Shown here one piece after another: positions 8,948 through 17,703 of a stretch of DNA of 64,000 bases. The DNA comes from Streptomyces curacoi (GTDB taxonomy: Bacteria; Actinomycetota; Actinomycetes; Streptomycetales; Streptomycetaceae), in assembly GCF_001513975.1 (NCBI RefSeq), contig NZ_KQ947984.1:1057338-1121337 (forward strand). The letters are read 5' to 3'. The notes beneath the pieces were generated by a model that saw only the letters and a program-made list of their open reading frames with translations, was not told the origin of the DNA and made no database searches. The position numbers and the translations under genes were made by a program. Numbering within the stretch: position 1 is the first letter of the stretch; each line of letters opens with the position of its first letter.

Positions 8948-10639
8948 CTACGAGGAGGCCGGTTCGTAGTCCTGGCCCAGCACCACCGAGACATCCGCGT
9001 TCGCGGTCACCTCGCCCTTGGCGACCGCCCCGGAGGGCAGGCCCAGGGTCTTGGCGACCTCGGTGGCGTTCTCCTTGTCGGCGGCGTCGGCGTAGACGAC
9101 CTTCGACGTGGCGGCCGTGGACGCCGTACCGCCTTCCAGGAAGGTGAAGCCGCCGTTCAGCAGCACCACCCGGGCCTTCTCGGTGTTGTCCTTGGCCCCG
9201 CTGGCGTTGCGGACGGACACGCGGACGGCGGCGTCCTTGTCCGGGCTCTTGGCGGTGCCTCCGAGGACGTCCCTGACGACGCTTGAGCTCGCCTGGGCGC
9301 TCAGCGTGCCGTCGGTCTGGACGGGCAGCAGGGCCGTCCGGTAGTCGCCGCCCTTGGCGAGGTCGGCGAGCTTGGCGAGGAAGGCGCCGAGGTCCTTGTC
9401 GGTCAGCGGCGGCTCGATGATCATGCCCAGCGTCTGAATGGTGACCGTGGCGCCCTGCGTGTCCGAGGTCAGCTTGCGCAGCACGCCCTGCATGACCTGC
9501 CCGAACCGCTCCAGCTGGGCGTTCTGGGCCTCGCCCGAGGCCTGGTAGGTGGCGTAGGCGACGGCCATCTTGCCGCTGAGGGTCTGGTCCTTGCCCTTGC
9601 GCACGAGTGGCGCGGCGCCCTTGGATTTGGCGTCCGGGTCGGGCACGTCGGTGTTGGTGTCGACCTCGATGTTGCCGATCAGGTCGACGAGGTTCTGCAG
9701 ATAGGGCGTGTCCAGGCGCCAGGTGCCCTGGATCTCGGTGCCGAGGACGGTGTCGATCGCGTCGCGTGTGCCGGAGGAGCCGTCGTCGTCGACCGACTTG
9801 GCGAGGGTGGTCGTGGTGCCGTCGTCGCCGGTCAGGGCGAGGGAGTTGGGCAGCAGGACGGTGGTGCCCTGCTGGGTGGTGGTGTTGTCGACGAGCAGCG
9901 CCGTGGAGGTGCCGCCCTTCTTGGTGTTGTGCAGATGGACGACGATCACGTCGCGCTTCTGGGCGCCGACGGCCGTCCCAGTGCCGGTCTTCTCGTCGGA
10001 GGACGACAGCGCGGGCAGCTTCCCGGCGTACCAGAGGTAGCCGACACCGCCTGCCGCGACGAGCGCCATGACGACCGCGAGGGCGATCACGCGCGCGCGT
10101 GCCCGTCGCTTGGCCTCCTCGCGGCGCTCGGTGCGGTTCTCGGTGAACTTCAGCCAGTCGATGACGTCCTCGGAGTCCGCGTCGGGCTCCTCGACGAAGG
10201 CGAACTGCTCGGTGCGGTAGTCCCGTTCGTCCCGGTCCTGGGTCTGCGGGACCTCGACCGGCCCGGCCTGGTGCGGGATGTAGGCGGTCTGCTCGGCCAC
10301 CCGGTGCTGCTGACCGCTGGTGGCGGTACGCCCGTAGGGGTCGTACGGCGGCGAGTGCGCGCCGTGCTGCTGGTGCGTGCCGGTGCCGTACGCGTCGTAG
10401 GCGGGCGTGGGCGGCTGCTGGCCGGTGTCACCGGCCGCGTAGGGGTCGTACGGCGGGACCGGCTGCTGCCGGCCGGTCGCGTACGGATCGTAGCCGTAGC
10501 CCTGCTGTGCGTACGGGTCGTACGGCTGCTGCTGCGCCGGGAGCTGTCGGTACACCGGCTGTCCGTACTCGTCGTAGCCGACGAGTTCGTACTGGTCGGC
10601 CCCGTATTCCGCGGCTCCCGCGTCGTATCGGTCGTTCAC
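8948..10639 (-). CDS. pdtA: LCP-LytR_C family envelope protein with degenerate LCP site
   Basis: A 563-residue type II membrane protein. Residues 1-180 are a cytoplasmic Gln/Pro/Tyr/Gly-rich tail with PYDPYA-type repeats, one membrane segment lies at about 184-205, then an LCP-like domain (about 228-400) and a C-terminal LytR_C domain (about 470-560). LCP enzymes transfer lipid-linked anionic glycopolymers to peptidoglycan. Here the arginine-bearing loop that normally reads SIPRD is VLLPNSLAL (261-269), and no GSDTR motif is seen, so catalysis by the usual residues is doubtful. By position it matches S. coelicolor SCO2578, which I recall as PdtA, a polydiglycosylphosphate transferase needed for spore envelopes. 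The symbol rests on that synteny. GTG start after GAGAGGGG, 25 bases downstream of nadD. Confidence 0.75.
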   Translation of the reverse strand: MNDRYDAGAAEYGADQYELVGYDEYGQPVYRQLPAQQQPYDPYAQQGYGYDPYATGRQQPVPPYDPYAAGDTGQQPPTPAYDAYGTGTHQQHGAHSPPYDPYGRTATSGQQHRVAEQTAYIPHQAGPVEVPQTQDRDERDYRTEQFAFVEEPDADSEDVIDWLKFTENRTERREEAKRRARARVIALAVVMALVAAGGVGYLWYAGKLPALSSSDEKTGTGTAVGAQKRDVIVVHLHNTKKGGTSTALLVDNTTTQQGTTVLLPNSLALTGDDGTTTTLAKSVDDDGSSGTRDAIDTVLGTEIQGTWRLDTPYLQNLVDLIGNIEVDTNTDVPDPDAKSKGAAPLVRKGKDQTLSGKMAVAYATYQASGEAQNAQLERFGQVMQGVLRKLTSDTQGATVTIQTLGMIIEPPLTDKDLGAFLAKLADLAKGGDYRTALLPVQTDGTLSAQASSSVVRDVLGGTAKSPDKDAAVRVSVRNASGAKDNTEKARVVLLNGGFTFLEGGTASTAATSKVVYADAADKENATEVAKTLGLPSGAVAKGEVTANADVSVVLGQDYEPASS

Positions 10640-10664
10640 CGTCGCCCCTCTCGGCTCACTAGCC

Positions 10665-11288
10665 TCACTCGCCGCGGTACAGCTCGCGCTTGTCGATGTA
10701 GCGCACGACTCCGTCCGGCACCAGATACCAGATGGGGTCGCCCTTGGCGACTCTCGCGCGGCAATCGGTGGACGAGATGGCCAGCGCGGGCACTTCGACC
10801 AGTGAGACGCCGCCCTCCGGGAGGCCGGGGTCGTTGAGGTGGTGGCCGGGCCGGGTGACCCCGATGAAGTGCGCGAGGGAGAACAGCTCCTCCGAGTCCC
10901 GCCAGGTGAGGATCTGGCCGAGGGCGTCGGCGCCGGTGATGAAGAAGAGGTCGGTGTCGGGGTTGAGCGCGCGCAGGTCGCGCAGGGTGTCCACGGTGTA
11001 CGTCGGGCCGCCGCGGTCGATGTCGATGCGGCTGACGGAGAACTGCGGGTTCTCGGCCGTGGCGATGACCGTCATCAGATAGCGGTCCTCGGCCGGGGAG
11101 ACATGCCGGTGGCTCTTCTGCCACGGCTGACCGGTCGGCACGAACACGACCTCGTCGAGGTGGAACTGCGCGGCGACCTCGCTGGCCGCGACGAGGTGGC
11201 CGTGGTGGATCGGGTCAAAGGTCCCGCCCATGACGCCGAGGCGGCGCTTGCCGCGGTTCGACGGGCCGTTTCCGGGGCCGGTAGGCAT
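10665..11288 (-). CDS. nadD: nicotinate-nucleotide adenylyltransferase
   Basis: A 207-residue NadD that makes deamido-NAD from nicotinate mononucleotide and ATP in the cytoplasm. The nucleotidyltransferase signature [12 protein letters not shown] is near residue 24, and ISSTDCR near the C-terminus matches the family ISST motif. I chose the ATG at 11288 because GGGAG lies 8 bases upstream. Another ATG at 11303 lacks such a site but is closely preceded by a -10-like TAGGGT. It heads the nadD-LCP-rsfS-phosphatase operon. Confidence 0.95.
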   Translation of the reverse strand: MPTGPGNGPSNRGKRRLGVMGGTFDPIHHGHLVAASEVAAQFHLDEVVFVPTGQPWQKSHRHVSPAEDRYLMTVIATAENPQFSVSRIDIDRGGPTYTVDTLRDLRALNPDTDLFFITGADALGQILTWRDSEELFSLAHFIGVTRPGHHLNDPGLPEGGVSLVEVPALAISSTDCRARVAKGDPIWYLVPDGVVRYIDKRELYRGE

Positions 11289-11383
11289 GTCCTGCTCTCC
11301 CATGCGTGCAGACCCTACCGGCCCCGCCTGAGGGCTCCGGCCGACCGCTGTCCGGGGGGACCGGGAAAAGGCCTGGCCAGGAT

Positions 11384-11548
11384 TCAGCGGTCGCGGTTGA
11401 AGCGGGTGGTGATCCACAGCAGAAGGAGCAGGATGACGAACGCGCCACCCCCGGTGAGCAGCGGGCTGAGGCTTTCGTGGTTGCCACCGTGCTCCTCGCC
11501 CTCGGCGGCGAGGGTGACCAACTGGGCAGCGGCGCTGTGGAAGCTCAT
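11384..11548 (-). CDS. 54-aa single-span membrane protein
   Basis: A small gene encoding 54 residues: a His/Glu-containing N-terminal part ([10 protein letters not shown]), one hydrophobic helix [15 protein letters not shown], and a basic end TRFNRDR, so N-out/C-in is likely. It lies just upstream of nadD on the same strand, in the position of a conserved small Streptomyces membrane protein. Function unknown. Confidence 0.65.
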   Translation of the reverse strand: MSFHSAAAQLVTLAAEGEEHGGNHESLSPLLTGGGAFVILLLLLWITTRFNRDR

Positions 11549-11678
11549 CTTCGGCGTGACCTATCCGGGTGTGGGCGGGATAAAGATGTCGGCTCATCGT
11601 AAGCGGGTGCCACGACGGCGATCACGCCGACTCCACTGTCGGGGAACCTCCGAGGCCGCGGGGAACCTTCCCGGAGGC

Positions 11679-11837
11679 TCAGTCGTCCTTCCGCCTGTAG
11701 CCCCGCAACAGGAACCACGCGGTCAGCACACAGCCCACGACCATCACGATCAGTACCACCCGGAGCAGATTCCCCGCCCCCTGCTGCTCGGCGGCGCGCG
11801 CGGCCTCGGTGAGCCAGGCGGCTGGGTTGTGCTCCAT
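11679..11837 (-). CDS. 52-aa single-span membrane protein
   Basis: A short gene encoding MEHNPAAWLTEAARAAEQ..., an amphipathic N-terminal helix, one membrane helix LLRVVLIVMVVGCVLTAWFL, and a basic C-terminus YRRKDD. A purine-rich GGAGTT precedes the ATG. It is similar in size and topology to its neighbour at 11384-11548. The two may be related small envelope proteins. Function unknown. Confidence 0.6.
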   Translation of the reverse strand: MEHNPAAWLTEAARAAEQQGAGNLLRVVLIVMVVGCVLTAWFLLRGYRRKDD

Positions 11838-11973
11838 GGCGCGGAACTCCTTCGCTGTAGTGCCCGTCCACGGTAACTCCGCCTAGGCTGGGCTCTGCTT
11901 CGGGGGTGCAAAGGGCAGAAAAAGGCTCCGCAAAGGGCCGCACAGAGCCATCCACACGCACATGGGGGAAGAC

Positions 11974-13071
11974 ATGTCCGACGGCCACGAGCACAACGGG
12001 CACGAGAACGTGCCGAGCAGGCAGCGCAGGCGTTTCCCGGGGATCTCCTCGCGTGCGTACGAGCACCCGGCGGACCGCTCGGCCCTGGTGGCCCTGCGGA
12101 AGCTCAGCGGCTTCGACACGGTCTTCAAGGCCCTGAGCGGCCTGCTGCCCGAGCGCAGCCTCAGGCTGCTGTTCCTGTCCGACTCGGTGCGGGTGTCGGA
12201 CCAGCAGTTCGCCCATCTCAACGACATGCTGCGGGACGCCTGCTACATCCTGGACCTGGAGAAGGTCCCGCCGATGTACGTCAACCAGGACCCGCAGCCG
12301 AACGCGATGTGCATCGGCCTTGACGAGCCGATCATCGTGGTGACCACCGGCCTGGTGGAGCTGCTCGACGAGGAGGAGATGCGGGCGGTGATCGGCCACG
12401 AGGTGGGTCACGCCCTCTCCGGCCACTCCGTCTACCGCACGATCCTGCTCTTCCTCACCAGCCTGGCGGTCCGGGTCGCCTGGATCCCGCTGGGCAACAT
12501 CGCGATCATGGCGATCGTGACGGCGCTGCGGGAGTGGTTCCGCAAGTCGGAGCTGTCCGCTGACCGGGCGGGGCTGCTGGTCGGCCAGGACCTCCAGGCG
12601 TCGATGCGCGGGCTGATGAAGATCGCGGGCGGCAACCATCTGCACGAGATGAACGTGGACGCGTTCCTGAAGCAGGCCGAGGAGTACGAGGCGGGCGGCG
12701 ACCTGCGCGACTCGGTCCTGAAGATCCTGAACGTCCTGCCCCGCTCCCACCCCTTCACCACGGTCCGGGCGGCCGAGCTGAAGAAGTGGGCCGAGTCCCG
12801 CGACTACCAGCGGCTCATGGACGGCCACTACCCGCGCCGCTCGGAGGACAAGGACACGTCGGTCACCGACTCCTTCCGCGAGTCGGCGTCCCACTACGCC
12901 ACCCATGTGAAGTCCTCCAAGGACCCCCTGATGAAGCTGGTCACGGACCTCGCCGGCGGCGCGGGCGACCTGGGAGGCCGGGTCCGGCGGGGCTTCGGCG
13001 GCTTCACGAGCACACCCCCCAAGGACGAGCCGAGGCACGACGCCCCGGACGACGGCGACACCGAGAACTGA
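11974..13071 (+). CDS. M48 family zinc metallopeptidase (HtpX-like)
   Basis: A 365-residue membrane-associated zinc protease. The HEVGH motif is at 142-146 and the third ligand E193 sits in SELSADRAG. A hydrophobic stretch of about 30 residues (155-187) separates them, as in HtpX/Ste24-type M48 enzymes. The C-terminal 80 residues are hydrophilic. The ATG at 11974 is preceded by GGGGGAA at 4-base spacing; an ATG 4 codons earlier overlaps that site. Likely role is quality control of envelope proteins, by family analogy. Confidence 0.85.
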   Translation: MSDGHEHNGHENVPSRQRRRFPGISSRAYEHPADRSALVALRKLSGFDTVFKALSGLLPERSLRLLFLSDSVRVSDQQFAHLNDMLRDACYILDLEKVPPMYVNQDPQPNAMCIGLDEPIIVVTTGLVELLDEEEMRAVIGHEVGHALSGHSVYRTILLFLTSLAVRVAWIPLGNIAIMAIVTALREWFRKSELSADRAGLLVGQDLQASMRGLMKIAGGNHLHEMNVDAFLKQAEEYEAGGDLRDSVLKILNVLPRSHPFTTVRAAELKKWAESRDYQRLMDGHYPRRSEDKDTSVTDSFRESASHYATHVKSSKDPLMKLVTDLAGGAGDLGGRVRRGFGGFTSTPPKDEPRHDAPDDGDTEN

Positions 13072-13220
13072 CGGCCCGGAAGGGACCACACGGTCGACAG
13101 CACGTCCACAGCGCCGGCGCCCGGCAATCCCACCCCGTCCGGCATCCAGCACGCCCGGCAGGCCCCCCGCTCAGCCGCGCGCCGGGGAGCACGGCCGGTG
13201 CTCCAGCAGCCACCCAGCCA

Positions 13221-13700
13221 GGCGGTCACTTCCCAGCGCCGGCCGGTGCATTTCAGCCCATCCGGCCCCTGACGACGAGACCACACCATCCCAAGCCCCC
13301 ACAGCAGCCGGTCACCTCCCCGCGCCGGTCCAGGCAATCTCAGCCCAACCGGCCTCTGACGACGAGACCACGCCATCCCGAGCCCCCACCCACCCGCAGG
13401 GACTCGCAGCCTCAGCGGGCGGTCACTTCCCAACGCCGGCCGGTGCATTTCAGCCCATCCGGCGCCTGAGGACGAGACCACGCCATCCCGAGCCCCCACC
13501 CACCCGCAGGGGCTCGCAGGCTCAGCGGGCGGTCACCTCCCAACGCCGGCCGGTGCATTTCAGCCCATCCGGCGCCTGAGGACGAGACCACGCCATCCCG
13601 AGCCCCCACCCACCCGCAGGGGCTCGCAGATTCAGCGGGCAGTCACCTCCCCCGCGCCGGTCCAGGCAATCTCAGCCCGTCCGGCGTTTGAGGACGAGGC
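13221..13700. repeat. 110-bp tandem mosaic repeat array
   Basis: Five consecutive units begin GGTCAC or AGTCAC at 13224, 13310, 13421, 13531 and 13641. Spacings are 86, 111, 110 and 110, so the second unit lost about 24 bp. Each unit contains a dispersed-repeat core resembling CAGCCCATCCGGCGCCTGAG and a second module, GAGCCCCCACCCACCCGC. The region 13072-13821 otherwise has no credible gene; ORFs inside it are products of the repeat. Confidence 0.85.
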
Positions 13701-13810
13701 CCGTTCAGGGCCGAAGCGGGGGTCTGGGGGCCGCAGGCCCCCAGACGAGCCCGGGGTCGAAGGGGCGGAGCCCCTGGGGGATGGGACGGGTAGGGGCGGC
13801 GGGGGCGAGA
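13674..13810. repeat. dispersed Streptomyces intergenic repeat (long form)
   Basis: A composite element starting with GCCCGTCCGGCGTTTGAGGA and containing two hairpins: GTCTGGGGGCC-gca-GGCCCCCAGAC (13722-13746) and GGGGC-gga-GCCCC (13762-13774). Related copies are at 36101-36190 and, truncated, 58068-58095. I recall this element as common between genes in Streptomyces. It probably also ends transcripts from both flanking genes. Confidence 0.7.
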
Positions 13811-13821
13811 AACCCCCCGGC

Positions 13822-14895
13822 TCACACCTTCGGCTGCGACCCCACCGCCAGCGACCCGCACAACGCCGTCGCCCCACCCGTCGCATACGGGTCGGTCCCC
13901 GCCGGGCCCCCCTCCTTGGCCGTCTGGCCGGCCAGCAGCGGATGCAGACGGTTGGTCGAGTCGTCGGCGCAGGACAGCGGCCCTGCCTGGACATAGGAGA
14001 CGACCAGCTGCGCCTGGTGCAGCCGCAGGTCCTCACGGTCGAACCGGAAGTGCAGCTCGCGCCGGACGGTGAACAACGACGCCTCGGTGCTCTTCTCCCC
14101 ACCGGTGGCCCGCAACGCGTACACGAACGTGTGGTCCGCCGTGACCTCCAGCGTGGAGGAGTCGGTCTCCGCGGCCTGGAGCGTCCCCTGCACCCGGATC
14201 TTGCGATCGGCCAGCTCGGCCTGGGAGGGATCGAAGCGAACCAGCCACCCGGTCGGGGCATGCCGGCCGTCCGCGGCCGGGTGGGCGAAGCTCTGGTCGA
14301 ACTGGTCCAGTTGTTCGGGGTCCAGCAGCACCCGCACCGGACGGGTCTGGTCGCCGGTCAGCACCTCGGGATACAGCGCGGACCGCACGATGTAGTCCTT
14401 CGCGATGCTCAGCGCGTTCGTCACCTGACTGTCCGAGAAGTGCGCGGTACGCCGCGCGGCCGGCAGCGGAACGCCCTCCGCGCCTATCCGGAACTGCGCG
14501 GCGGGACTGTTCGCGTACAGGTGTTCGGTGTCGGTCGCTCCAGGCACCTTGCCCTGCGGGGCGAGCGGAATGACGGTCATCCGCAGCGGCTCGGCGGGCG
14601 GCCCGGAAGTGGCAGGGGTCTGGTACGGATGCCGTGCCCCCATATAGATCGCCGTGCCGAAGGCCACGGCGATCAGGAACACCAGGACCAGCGCCTGCCG
14701 GGACAGCCCCCGGCGACGGGGCGGACGGCGGCGTACCGCGGGCGCGTGGTCGGCTATGCGCTCCTGCGCGGAGAACTCCTGGAGGCGGGCAGCGCGGACG
14801 AACGACTCGTCGAAGACGACGGATCGGTATTCGTCCTCCGCACCACCGGGGCCGCCCTCGGGTGTCCCCTCAGGTGGGTCGCCAGGCCCTCCCAT
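13822..14895 (-). CDS. single-span membrane protein with VVFDESFVRAA motif, large outer domain
   Basis: A 357-residue protein. The cytoplasmic N-terminus (about 1-70) carries YRSVVFDESFVRAARLQE and a basic RRRPPRRRG, then one membrane helix (about 70-90) and an extracytoplasmic domain of about 265 residues with paired cysteines near the C-terminus (LSCADDS, TALCGSL). The motif recurs in the product of the next gene upstream (15017-15592), so the two are paralogous in their cytoplasmic part. A -10-like TACCCT lies exactly 6 bases before the ATG (14902-14907), so the mRNA is probably leaderless. It corresponds by position to SCO2583. Function unknown; an envelope role is inferred. Confidence 0.75.
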   Translation of the reverse strand: MGGPGDPPEGTPEGGPGGAEDEYRSVVFDESFVRAARLQEFSAQERIADHAPAVRRRPPRRRGLSRQALVLVFLIAVAFGTAIYMGARHPYQTPATSGPPAEPLRMTVIPLAPQGKVPGATDTEHLYANSPAAQFRIGAEGVPLPAARRTAHFSDSQVTNALSIAKDYIVRSALYPEVLTGDQTRPVRVLLDPEQLDQFDQSFAHPAADGRHAPTGWLVRFDPSQAELADRKIRVQGTLQAAETDSSTLEVTADHTFVYALRATGGEKSTEASLFTVRRELHFRFDREDLRLHQAQLVVSYVQAGPLSCADDSTNRLHPLLAGQTAKEGGPAGTDPYATGGATALCGSLAVGSQPKV

Positions 14896-15016
14896 ATCTT
14901 CAGGGTAGGTCGCGGGGAGCTCGGGTAAACGCCGTGCTACACGACAAGTTCTGACAGGTTCTCACCAGGACGGTCAGGCGGCTGTCAGCAGCGTTCAGGC
15001 CGTCGCTCGGGGCCGT

Positions 15017-15592
15017 TCAGGGCGTCCGCGGGATCGCCGAGATGGCCGGCTGGGAGTGGTCGGCGGAGGCGGACGGAGCCGCTCCGCTGCCCTGCTCCAG
15101 CCCGGTGGACGCGGGCGGCGTGATCTGGTCCCGGCTGTTGGAGGAGGCCCCGCGGTAGACCGCGGTGAAGGCCAGCGCGACCATGCCGATGCCCATCACG
15201 AGCGCGAGGACCCAGGCGACGGGACGGTGCCAGCGGACCTGCTTGCCGTACGCCCCCGGGGCGCCGTAACGGCCCTCCAGGATGTCCGTGTCATCCAGGT
15301 CGTCGAGGTCCGGATCATGGCCGAAACCGGGGTGGCCGCCGGGGCCGTACCCGTCCTCGTACCGCTCGCCGCGCCCGTGTGCCCGGCGGGCCTCCGCCTC
15401 GGAGGCCTCCGCTCTCGCCTGGGCGGCGGCCAGGAGGCGCTCGACGGCGGTCGGCTCGTGCACCACGGCCGCCCGTACGAAGGCCTCGTCGAAGACCACG
15501 GAGGCGAACTCTTCGTCCGACACCCCGCGGTCGTGGTCGTCGTCGGGCTCCCAGCCGTCAGGGAACGGCGTGCCCCCCACGTCCTCCGGCAC
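15017..15592 (-). CDS. single-span membrane protein with VVFDEAFVRAA motif (SCO2584-type)
   Basis: A 191-residue protein. The acidic cytoplasmic N-terminal domain has FASVVFDEAFVRAAVVHE (about 28-45), an Ala/Glu/Arg helix likely to be a coiled coil (VERLLAAAQARAEASEAEAR), and an Asp-rich stretch. One membrane segment follows (about 133-153) with a short Ser/Pro/Ala external tail. The start is GTG 15592 because a -10-like TACTCT lies exactly 6 bases before it (15599-15604), which indicates a leaderless mRNA. By position it matches SCO2584, which I recall as an interaction partner of the Streptomyces spore-wall synthesis complex. Confidence 0.7.
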   Translation of the reverse strand: MPEDVGGTPFPDGWEPDDDHDRGVSDEEFASVVFDEAFVRAAVVHEPTAVERLLAAAQARAEASEAEARRAHGRGERYEDGYGPGGHPGFGHDPDLDDLDDTDILEGRYGAPGAYGKQVRWHRPVAWVLALVMGIGMVALAFTAVYRGASSNSRDQITPPASTGLEQGSGAAPSASADHSQPAISAIPRTP

Positions 15593-15798
15593 GGATCCAG
15601 AGTAGACCTGGGGGGTCAATTTGGGCAGACGGTATGGAAATTCATCCGCCTTGTGAGACGCCTCTCGTGCGGCACGGAGGCAGTCCGGGGGCGCGTGTCG
15701 GACGCATATGCCCTGGCCGCGCGCCCCGCGCCGCAACGCCCTCCGATGCGCCCCCGAACAGCGGGGCACGCCCCCGACCGAGGTTTTCCTCCCGCGGC

Positions 15799-17085
15799 TC
15801 AGCGGCGCACGTGCCCGTCCCCGGTGACGATGTACTTCGTGCTGGTCAGCTCCGGCAGCCCCATCGGCCCACGGGCGTGCAGCTTCTGCGTGGAGATGCC
15901 GATCTCCGCGCCGAAGCCGAACTGGCCGCCGTCCGTGAAGCGCGTGGAGGCGTTCACCGCGACCGTGGTGGAGTCGACCAGCTGGGTGAAGCGGCGGGCG
16001 GCCTGCTGCGAGGTGGTGACGATGGCCTCGGTGTGGCCGGAGGTCCACAGGCGGATGTGCTCGACGGCCTTGTCCAGGGAGTCCACGACCGCGGCGGCGA
16101 TGTCGTACGACAGGTACTCGGTCTCCCAGTCCTCCGCGGTGGCCTCGACGACGGTCGCCTTGGAGTCCTTGGCGTACGCCAGCACCCGCTCGTCGGCGTG
16201 CACGGTCACCCCGGCCTCCGCGAGGGCGTCCAGGGCGCGCGGCAGGAACTCGGGCGCGATGTCCTGGTGGACCAGGAGGGTCTCGGCGGCGTTGCAGACG
16301 CTGACGCGCTGAGCCTTGGAGTTGATCAGGATCTCGATGGCCATGTCGAGGTCGGCGTGGGCGTCGACGTAGACGTGGCAGTTGCCGGTGCCGGTCTCGA
16401 TCACCGGAACGATGGACTCCGAGACGACCGTCTGGATCAGGGAGGCGCCGCCGCGCGGGATCAGCACGTCGACGAGCCCGCGGGCCCGCATCAGCTCGCG
16501 CACGCTCTCGCGGCTCTCGCCGGGCACGAGCTGCACGGCGTCGGCGGGCAGCCCGGCCCCGCCCACGGCGTCGCGGATCACCCGGACGAGAGCGGTGTTG
16601 GACTCGTACGCCGAGGCCGAGCCGCGCAGCAGTACGGCGTTGCCGGACTTCAGACACAGGGCTGCGGCGTCCACGGTGACGTTCGGACGGGCCTCGTAGA
16701 TGATGCCGACGACACCCAGCGGGACGCGGACCTGGCGCAGGTCGATGCCGTTGGGAAGCGTGGACCCGCGGACGACCTCGCCGACCGGGTCGGGCAGCGC
16801 GACGACGTCCCGTACGTCGGCGGCGATGGCCCGCACACGCTCCGGCGTCAGCGTCAGCCGGTCGATGATCGCCTCGCTGGTGCCGGCCTCACGGGCCTTG
16901 GCGATGTCCTTGGCGTTGGCCTCGACGATCTCGCTCGTACGGACCTCCAGGGCGTCCGCGATGGCGAGCAGCGCGTCGTCCTTCTCGGCCCGCGGGAGCG
17001 GGGCGAGGTCGGCGGCGGCGGCCTTGGCACGGTAGGCGGCCTGGGTGACCGGGGACATGGAGTCGTACGGGGAGAGCGTGGTCAT
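15799..17085 (-). CDS. proA: glutamate-5-semialdehyde dehydrogenase (gamma-glutamyl phosphate reductase)
   Basis: A 428-residue ProA. It reduces gamma-glutamyl phosphate with NADPH to glutamate semialdehyde in proline synthesis, in the cytoplasm. Family signatures include [20 protein letters not shown], the catalytic-cysteine region [14 protein letters not shown], and [20 protein letters not shown] near the C-terminus. The ATG at 17085 is chosen: a TACCCT -10 lies exactly 6 bases upstream with no Shine-Dalgarno, so translation is probably leaderless. proB lies about 2 kb upstream on the same strand but is separated by another gene and a repeat array, so each has its own promoter. Confidence 0.95.
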   Translation of the reverse strand: MTTLSPYDSMSPVTQAAYRAKAAAADLAPLPRAEKDDALLAIADALEVRTSEIVEANAKDIAKAREAGTSEAIIDRLTLTPERVRAIAADVRDVVALPDPVGEVVRGSTLPNGIDLRQVRVPLGVVGIIYEARPNVTVDAAALCLKSGNAVLLRGSASAYESNTALVRVIRDAVGGAGLPADAVQLVPGESRESVRELMRARGLVDVLIPRGGASLIQTVVSESIVPVIETGTGNCHVYVDAHADLDMAIEILINSKAQRVSVCNAAETLLVHQDIAPEFLPRALDALAEAGVTVHADERVLAYAKDSKATVVEATAEDWETEYLSYDIAAAVVDSLDKAVEHIRLWTSGHTEAIVTTSQQAARRFTQLVDSTTVAVNASTRFTDGGQFGFGAEIGISTQKLHARGPMGLPELTSTKYIVTGDGHVRR

Positions 17086-17166
17086 GCTTGAAGGGTAGTG
17101 CGCTTCCGAGGCCCGCTCCTCGCTCATTCCAAACCCCGAGACAAGCGCACAGGTGGGGCAAGGTTC

Positions 17167-17610
17167 TCAAAAGGGATGGACGCCCACCGGGGTCGCCGGT
17201 AGCGGCCCGTAGCCCTCGGCGATGCGCTGGTGGTAGGTCTCGCGGTCGATGACCTCCAGGCCGACGATCTCCCAGGGCGGCAGTCCCGCGGTCTGCCGGT
17301 GCTCGCCCCACAGACGCAGGGCGACGGCGGCCGCGTCGTGCAGGTCGCGGGCCTCCTCCCAGTAGCGGATCTCGGCGTGATCGTTGGCGTATCTGCTGGT
17401 CAGCAGAAAGGGGTGGTCATGGGCGAGCTGTTCGAGGGCGCGCCGCACCTCCTTCAGCGGGGCCTCCCGGCCGGAGACGCTGAGGGTGACGTGCCACAGG
17501 CGGGGCAGGTCCTCGGGCTCCTTGTACCGGTCGCCGGCCGCGACGCTCGTCAAGGCGCGTTCCTCGCCGACCGTGCGGGACGCCGCCGCCCCAGGGCGCA
17601 CTCGTCTCAC
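17167..17610 (-). CDS. 147-aa conserved hypothetical protein between proA and proB
   Basis: A 147-residue soluble protein. LWHVTLSVSGREAPLKEVRRAL and HAEIRYWEEARDLHDAAAVALRLW suggest an alpha/beta sandwich fold with an ordered DHPFLLTSRY. It ends GPLPATPVGVHPF. I do not recognise a catalytic motif. The GTG at 17610 is chosen because of an excellent AAAGGAGG just upstream; the frame remains open beyond it into a repeat array, which is not coding. It corresponds by position to SCO2586. Function unknown. Confidence 0.75.
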   Translation of the reverse strand: MRRVRPGAAASRTVGEERALTSVAAGDRYKEPEDLPRLWHVTLSVSGREAPLKEVRRALEQLAHDHPFLLTSRYANDHAEIRYWEEARDLHDAAAVALRLWGEHRQTAGLPPWEIVGLEVIDRETYHQRIAEGYGPLPATPVGVHPF

Positions 17611-17703
17611 GACGGCCTCCTTTACGCAAGGGTCGAGCAGTGCTCGCGCGAAATGTGTCCCTGAAACAAAGTTGAGCAGGCCGCAAGCAATCGCGGGGCG
17701 ATT

